Under the pieces are notes generated by a model. It saw only the letters and a list, made by a program, of their open reading frames with translations, was not told where the DNA came from and ran no database searches. Both the position numbers and the translations under genes were made by a program. A stretch of 16,820 bases of DNA from Cellvibrionaceae bacterium (GTDB lineage Bacteria > Pseudomonadota > Gammaproteobacteria > Pseudomonadales > Cellvibrionaceae): positions 1 through 16,820 of the forward strand of contig JAUVQU010000028.1 in the NCBI GenBank assembly GCA_030597965.1. Direction: 5' to 3'. How positions within the stretch are numbered: the first letter of the stretch is position 1; every line of letters starts with the position of its first letter. Shown here one piece after another: positions 12,509-16,820 of this stretch.

Positions 12509-13693
12509 ATGCCCGTCTCCATCGGTACACCCCTCAGCCCCACGGCCAAAAAAGTTTTACTTTGCGGTGCAGGAGAGCTTGGTAAAGAAGTGGCGATTGA
12601 GTTACAGCGTTTGGGTGTAGAGGTGATAGCGGTCGATCGCTACGCTAATGCCCCTGCCATGCAGGTGGCGCACCGTTCTCATGTTGTAAACATGTTAGAT
12701 GGCGACGCACTGCGCGCCGTGATTGAACAGGAAAAGCCAGATTTAATCGTGCCGGAAATCGAGGCTATTGCCACCGACACATTGGCCGAGTTAGAGCGTG
12801 AAGGCTTTACTGTTATACCTACAGCAAGAGCAACACAGCTCACAATGAACCGTGAAGGTATTCGTCGCCTTGCCGCCGAAGACTTAGGCTTAAAAACCAG
12901 TGCCTATGAATTTGCGCAAACCAAAGAAGAATACCTGAGCGCGATTAAAAATATCGGTCTGCCCTGTGTGATCAAACCGATCATGAGTTCATCGGGCAAA
13001 GGTCAGTCACTGTTGAGGGTTGAATCAGAAATTGAAGCCGCTTGGGATTATGCCCAAGAGGGCGGCCGCGCCGGTAAAGGCAAAGTGATTATCGAAGGTT
13101 TTGTCGATTTTGATTTTGAAATCACACTGCTCACCGTGCGCCATCGCGACGGAACCTCCTACTGTGCGCCTATTGGCCACAGACAAGAGTGTGGTGATTA
13201 TCAGGAATCCTGGCAGCCACAAGCCATGACTGAGCAAGCTTTAAAAGCCTCGCAGGATATGGCGGAGAAGGTCACCAGCGCGCTCGGCGGTAAAGGCTTG
13301 TTCGGTGTTGAATTGTTTATCAAAGACGACGAAGTGATTTTCAGCGAAGTATCACCGCGCCCGCACGATACAGGCTTGGTCACATTAATCTCGCAGGATT
13401 TATCTGAGTTCGCACTACACGCTCGCGCTATTCTCGACCTGCCGATTCCACAAATAAAACAAAACGGCCCCAGTGCTTCCAGTGTAATACTGGTGTCTGG
13501 CGAGAGCCAGAGTGTGCAGTTTAGTGGTTTAGAAAAAGCATTGGCGGTACCTGATACGCACTTACGTTTATTCGGTAAGCCAGAGGTTTCCGGCAAACGC
13601 AGAATGGGCGTGGCGTTAGCCCTGGGTGATTCAATTGAGAGTGCTCGAGATAAAGCGAATACCAGCTCAGCCAGCGTAACCCGAAAGCTCTGA
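12509..13693 (+). CDS. purT: Formate-dependent GAR transformylase
   Basis: A 394-aa ATP-grasp enzyme that makes formylglycinamide ribonucleotide from GAR, formate and ATP, a folate-free route for the third step of purine synthesis. It aligns with E. coli PurT (392 aa) throughout: LCGAGELGKEVAIELQRLG, IAVDRYANAPAMQVAHRSHV, TQLTMNREGIRRLAAEDL, the ATP loop IKPIMSSSGKGQS, GRAGKGKVIIEGFVDFDFEI, APIGHRQECGDYQESWQPQ, GLFGVELF and FSEVSPRPHDTG with Mg-binding glutamates, and LFGKPEVSGKRRMGVALA. AAGG lies 9 nt before the ATG. The second crotonase follows after 19 bp. Confidence 0.98.
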   Translation: MPVSIGTPLSPTAKKVLLCGAGELGKEVAIELQRLGVEVIAVDRYANAPAMQVAHRSHVVNMLDGDALRAVIEQEKPDLIVPEIEAIATDTLAELEREGFTVIPTARATQLTMNREGIRRLAAEDLGLKTSAYEFAQTKEEYLSAIKNIGLPCVIKPIMSSSGKGQSLLRVESEIEAAWDYAQEGGRAGKGKVIIEGFVDFDFEITLLTVRHRDGTSYCAPIGHRQECGDYQESWQPQAMTEQALKASQDMAEKVTSALGGKGLFGVELFIKDDEVIFSEVSPRPHDTGLVTLISQDLSEFALHARAILDLPIPQIKQNGPSASSVILVSGESQSVQFSGLEKALAVPDTHLRLFGKPEVSGKRRMGVALALGDSIESARDKANTSSASVTRKL

Positions 13694-13712
13694 CAAGAAA
13701 GCGGAATACATA

Positions 13713-14486
13713 ATGAATAATAACGACATTCCAAACACTGAATTTATTAAATCCAGTCTGAGCGATTCGGTACTGACGATTACACTGAATCGCCCGGAAG
13801 CCATGAACGCCTTTCGTCCGGAAATGCTGGAAGCAATAGCTGAATTGATAGAGAAATCCTCGGAGGATCAGTCTGTATCGGTTGTGGTTCTGGAGGGTGA
13901 GGGTAGGGCATTCTCTGCTGGCGTTGACCTCAAAGTTTTGCAGGGGATTAAACCCAAATACGGCCAAATTGGTGACCTGTTCAACGCACCGGCCGAGCGG
14001 GCTGTTCAGGCCATTCGCCAATGCCAGTGCCCCGTCATTGCCAAGGTGCACGGTGCCTGTTTTACCGGTGCACTGGAAGTTGCTTTGCACTGCGATTTTA
14101 TTTACACCACTGTGGATACCAAATTTGGTGATACCCACGCCAAATTTGGTCTGCGCCCTACTTGGGGTATGGCGCAGACCCTGTCTCAGGCTGTCGGCGT
14201 ACGCCGAGCCAAAGAACTTTCTTACACCGCTCGGGTATTCAAAGGCGAAGAAGCACGTGAATATGGAATCGCCAATGAAGTATTAGCCGATAAAGAGGCA
14301 CTGGATGCGCTGGTTTCTGAAAGGGCTATGCAGATCGCTGCCAATTCCCGTGCGACGGTCGCAGCCATGAAAGACCTGTATGATATTGCTCAGTCAGGGT
14401 TAGGTGTCGAGGGCGCATTTGCTGAAGAAAATACCCGGGAATATACGGGTATTCTGGATACGGAAGAGAGGTTGTCGAATTTTTAA
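13713..14486 (+). CDS. Crotonase-family enoyl-CoA hydratase/isomerase
   Basis: A 257-aa crotonase-fold protein: LTITLNRPEAMNAF, oxyanion strand AFSAGVDLKVL (about 66-76), HGACFTGALEVALHCDFIYT and the helix-forming C-terminal part. Glu122 is at the first catalytic glutamate position of classical hydratases; the second is His142 in GDTHAKFGLRPTWG. This DTHAxxGxxPxWG form is seen in many proteins annotated as enoyl-CoA hydratase whose substrate is not established. It follows purT by 19 bp, probably as a passenger in the same transcript rather than as a purine enzyme. It is convergent with greB across 21 bp. Confidence 0.88.
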   Translation: MNNNDIPNTEFIKSSLSDSVLTITLNRPEAMNAFRPEMLEAIAELIEKSSEDQSVSVVVLEGEGRAFSAGVDLKVLQGIKPKYGQIGDLFNAPAERAVQAIRQCQCPVIAKVHGACFTGALEVALHCDFIYTTVDTKFGDTHAKFGLRPTWGMAQTLSQAVGVRRAKELSYTARVFKGEEAREYGIANEVLADKEALDALVSERAMQIAANSRATVAAMKDLYDIAQSGLGVEGAFAEENTREYTGILDTEERLSNF

Positions 14487-14507
14487 TTTCGTCATTCCCG
14501 CGAAAGA

Positions 14508-15011
14508 TTAATTCCTGTTGTATTCCACCGTTGCGATGTAATAACTCCTAATCCCTTCCGGCGTTTTTACATCAATCTCATCGTCCAGTCGCTTCCCTAA
14601 GAGCTGTTTTGCCAGTGGCGAGTCCATGCTGAGTTTCCCGTTTTTTACATCAAACTCATCGGGGCCGACTATTTGATAGGTGGTTTCTTTTCCGTCTTCG
14701 TCTTCCAATGTGACGTAGGCACCAAAAAATATTTTCTCTTGGTCTTCGGGGGTACGATCAACGATGGTGACTTCTTCTAATCGTTTACTTAAAAAGCGCA
14801 CACGGCTGTCGATCTCTCGCAGACGTCTTTTGCCGTAGATGTAATCCCCGTTTTCGGAGCGATCGCCATTTTTGGCGGCTTCATGGACGACGTTGGTGAC
14901 TTCTGGGCGTTCCACTTTCCAGAGTTGGCGCAGTTCATCTACCATGCATTGCGCACCGGCCGGTGTGATGTAGGCAGAGCCGCGTTGTCTGGGTGGTCGC
15001 CAGCGTCCCAT
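14508..15011 (-). CDS. greB: Transcription elongation factor GreB
   Basis: A 167-aa Gre factor, which enters the RNA polymerase secondary channel and stimulates cleavage of backtracked RNA. It aligns with E. coli GreB (158 aa): coiled coil with RPEVTNVVHEAAKNGDRSENGDY, acidic tip residues Asp50 and Glu53, KRRLREIDSRVRFLSKRLEEV, then the FKBP-like globular domain with FFGAYVTLED, YQIVGPDEFD, SMDSPLAKQLLGK and a final YYIATVEY. The basic patch KRRLREID favours GreB over GreA. The extended MGRWRPPRQRGSAYITPAG start is common in gammaproteobacterial GreB. AGGA lies 6 nt before the ATG. Confidence 0.97.
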   Translation of the reverse strand: MGRWRPPRQRGSAYITPAGAQCMVDELRQLWKVERPEVTNVVHEAAKNGDRSENGDYIYGKRRLREIDSRVRFLSKRLEEVTIVDRTPEDQEKIFFGAYVTLEDEDGKETTYQIVGPDEFDVKNGKLSMDSPLAKQLLGKRLDDEIDVKTPEGIRSYYIATVEYNRN

Positions 15012-15040
15012 GGGTGTTCCTGTTTTTTAAAAGATTTATT

Positions 15041-15118
15041 ATAGGAGCCAGCCCTGCTGGCGAAAAAATGTTCGCTTGCAAGGCACCAAAAGTAGGCCCT
15101 TTTAAGGGAGCTCCTACA
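15041..15118. repeat. Compound REP: GTAGG-type hairpin plus the 50-nt repeat, copy 3
   Basis: Two units with outward heads. At 15041-15064 ATAGGAGCCAGCCCTGCTGG with perfect stem GCCAGC-CCT-GCTGGC. At 15069-15118 an inverted copy of the 50-nt repeat, ending AGGGAGCTCCTACA. This appears to be the most complete form of the composite in the window. It lies between the S9 peptidase gene and greB, both on the minus strand, so it is transcribed after the peptidase gene. Confidence 0.88.
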
Positions 15119-15130
15119 GTGTTGCCGTTA

Positions 15131-16820
15131 TTATAGGTTCTTAACTTCTATAGGAACTATAGTTTGGTCTTGTTTACTTAATTCAAGGCCAAACACTTGC
15201 GAGTAAAAACTTAATTCACCGTCGATGGTACGGGTAATGGCATCGGCACCACGGAAGCCATGGCCTTCACCGTCAAAAGCTACGTAAGCGACGGGGACGT
15301 GCTTTTTATCCAATACTTCTACCATAGCTTCGGCCTGGTTGGGTGGTACTACTTTATCATCCAGCCCCTGAAAAAAGATCACGGGGCAGTTGAGTTGTTC
15401 TGAATGATGAATAGGCGAGCGTTCAATGTAGGTGGCTTTTTCTTCTGGGTAAGTACCAACCAAACTGTCGAGGTAGCGCGCTTCAAATTTGTGGGTGTCG
15501 CGCGCCAGAGTTTCTAAATCACCAATGCCGTAGAGGCTGGCACCGGCCTTAAAAGTATCGGCAAAGGTGAGGGCGGCCAGTACGGTATAACCGCCAGCGC
15601 TGGAGCCTTTAATGGCGATGCGGTCTTTGTCGGCCAGACCTTTTTCAATTAAATACTCGGCGGCGGCACAGACATCTTCGATATCGGTAATGCCCCAGTT
15701 GTTGTGCAGTAGTTGCCGGTAGTCGCGACCATAGCCTGTGCTGCCGCGGTAGTTTACGTCCATTACCGCAAAGCCGCGGGTGGTCCAGTACTGAATTTTG
15801 GTGTTCAGTCCGGTTTCTGTAGAGCTGGTCGGCCCACCATGACAGAGTACGATTAGTGGTGGTGAGCTGTCTTGCGGGCCTGTGTATTCTGCGTGTGTCG
15901 GCGGATAGTAAAAGCCGTGGGCAGTTTGCTGGGACTCTTGTAATGTCGATGGACCACTGCTGAAGCTGATGGGTTGCGCGTGGCTGATGTTATTTTTGCT
16001 CAGGTCATTTGTGGCGGAGCGGGCGATGGTGTTAAACGTGTCGGTTGCCGCTGTGTAGTGCACCAGGCTGTTAAATTCACTAGCGGACGCAGTGAACATA
16101 ATGGCTTCACCATCTTTGCAGCGAATGGCACTGATGTCCTTGTAGTCGTGAATGCAGTCGTTATTAATGGCGGCTTGTTCACCGGTTTTCAGGTCGATTA
16201 GAATTAATGACCATGTGCCGTTCTGTGTGTGGCAGGCCAGTATTTTGTCGTCACCTATAAAGCCGTAAGTGGACATGCCGAAGATCCACTGGGGGGTGGC
16301 AAACTCAGAATCGTGCGGAAATATAGCTTCAATATCTTGCCCGTTAAATTTATACAGATTCCACCAGTTACTTCTGTCGCTGACTAAGTAAAGTTCGCCT
16401 GTGGGAGACCATTGGGGTTGAAATATCGATTCATTGTCATCTTTACCGGCAATGCATTGTGCATTTTCAAGGAGGCCGGCTTCGCTGAAATCCGCGAGCC
16501 AGCATTGAGTACTGTCCCACGGCATGGATGGGTGGTTCCAGCTAATCCAGCTCAGTTGAGAGCCGTCGGTTGAAATCTTCGGGTTGGAATAAAAGTCGCA
16601 GCCGCTGGCGAGTACTTTGGGTTCACAGCCGCAATAAGTGCAGAGGCTGACGATTTCGTTGATTTCTTCTTGGGGTAATGAGCTGTCTTCAGCGGGTGCT
16701 GATTTTTTACGGTGATCTTCACGCACACAAATTAAACGTTGTTGCTCGATATCGACGCACAAATCAGTGTATCGAAAGTTGCCGCCGGGGCTTAATGCCT
16801 GAGGCTGGGTATCTTTTTCA
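15131..16820 (-). CDS. S9 family peptidase (prolyl oligopeptidase-type), 5' end cut by window
   Basis: The frame is open to the right edge (EKDTQPQALSPGGNFRYTDL before any start codon), so this is the C-terminal part, over 560 residues, of a longer protein. A beta-propeller portion (repeats such as PQWSPTGELYLVSDRSNWWNLY) precedes the alpha/beta hydrolase domain. The triad is visible: Ser in KGSSAGGY (15599-15601), Asp in GLDDKVVPP (15356-15358) and His in GEGHGFRG (15260-15262). HGGPTSS is the oxyanion loop. It resembles acylaminoacyl peptidases/dipeptidyl peptidases of family S9C. An unusual cluster of four cysteines (CTYCGC...GC) lies near the propeller start. It would trim oligopeptides; its cellular location is unknown because the N-terminus is missing. 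Confidence 0.93.
   Translation of the reverse strand, partial: EKDTQPQALSPGGNFRYTDLCVDIEQQRLICVREDHRKKSAPAEDSSLPQEEINEIVSLCTYCGCEPKVLASGCDFYSNPKISTDGSQLSWISWNHPSMPWDSTQCWLADFSEAGLLENAQCIAGKDDNESIFQPQWSPTGELYLVSDRSNWWNLYKFNGQDIEAIFPHDSEFATPQWIFGMSTYGFIGDDKILACHTQNGTWSLILIDLKTGEQAAINNDCIHDYKDISAIRCKDGEAIMFTASASEFNSLVHYTAATDTFNTIARSATNDLSKNNISHAQPISFSSGPSTLQESQQTAHGFYYPPTHAEYTGPQDSSPPLIVLCHGGPTSSTETGLNTKIQYWTTRGFAVMDVNYRGSTGYGRDYRQLLHNNWGITDIEDVCAAAEYLIEKGLADKDRIAIKGSSAGGYTVLAALTFADTFKAGASLYGIGDLETLARDTHKFEARYLDSLVGTYPEEKATYIERSPIHHSEQLNCPVIFFQGLDDKVVPPNQAEAMVEVLDKKHVPVAYVAFDGEGHGFRGADAITRTIDGELSFYSQVFGLELSKQDQTIVPIEVKNL

Noticed and set aside
14487..14507. Remnant of the TCATTCCCGCGAAAG-type repeat between the crotonase and greB
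   Set aside because: The half CGTCATTCCCGCGAAAG resembles a common gammaproteobacterial repeat, but its complementary half is absent and the gap is only 21 bp.
1..16820. CRISPR array, toxin-antitoxin pair, prophage or anti-phage system
   Set aside because: No regularly spaced repeats and no small paired genes, integrase or defence-type domains were seen. The repeated sequences are REP-like hairpins and palindromes.

Overview
The window looks like a moderate-GC chromosome segment from a free-living, aerobic gammaproteobacterium. GreB, PurT and PdxH resemble their E. coli counterparts closely. There are many acyl-CoA metabolism genes, and hairpin repeats sit in most gene gaps. A marine Cellvibrionales-like relative is a guess; the sequence alone does not fix the genus. 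I see no phage, plasmid, CRISPR or rRNA features.

Layout. Positions 1-47 hold the tail of an unidentified gene, followed by a long palindrome and one copy of a 50-nt repeat. Next come an NTF2/SnoaL-like protein and a membrane-anchored LpqC-type esterase (311-1906). A tRNA-Asn follows on the minus strand with its own promoter and terminator (1949-2115), then a mobA gene broken by an in-frame amber codon (2193-2819), divergent from pdxH (2944-3615). A second palindrome leads into an acyl-CoA block: a quinone-oxidoreductase-like protein and a class III CoA-transferase (3820-6072), a thiolase (6232-7416), a third palindrome, a strong terminator and REP-like hairpins, then a crotonase and a shikimate-kinase-family protein (7796-9159). 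A REP-associated tyrosine transposase (RAYT) lies between two inverted REP pairs (9155-9780). Then come an Lrp/AsnC regulator divergent from an aromatic/aspartate aminotransferase, a DUF4197 lipoprotein, purT with a second crotonase, and on the minus strand greB and an S9 peptidase cut by the right edge.

How the genes fit together. CoA-transferase, thiolase, two crotonases and the oxidoreductase suggest breakdown or activation of an organic or fatty acid, but neither crotonase keeps both classical hydratase glutamates, so the substrate is open. PurT, GreB, PdxH and tRNA-Asn are housekeeping. The Lrp-like regulator may control the aminotransferase next to it.

The most notable content is non-coding. 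Three long palindromes (31-179, 3614-3777, 7415-7541) have largely different stem sequences but the same apex: TCA, a 5-bp stem, a 5-nt loop starting TA, then YTCC. The apical stems differ by compensating changes, and each left arm begins at the stop codon of an upstream plus-strand reading frame. Separately, hairpins of several unrelated sequences share a GTAGG head, and one of these types flanks the RAYT.
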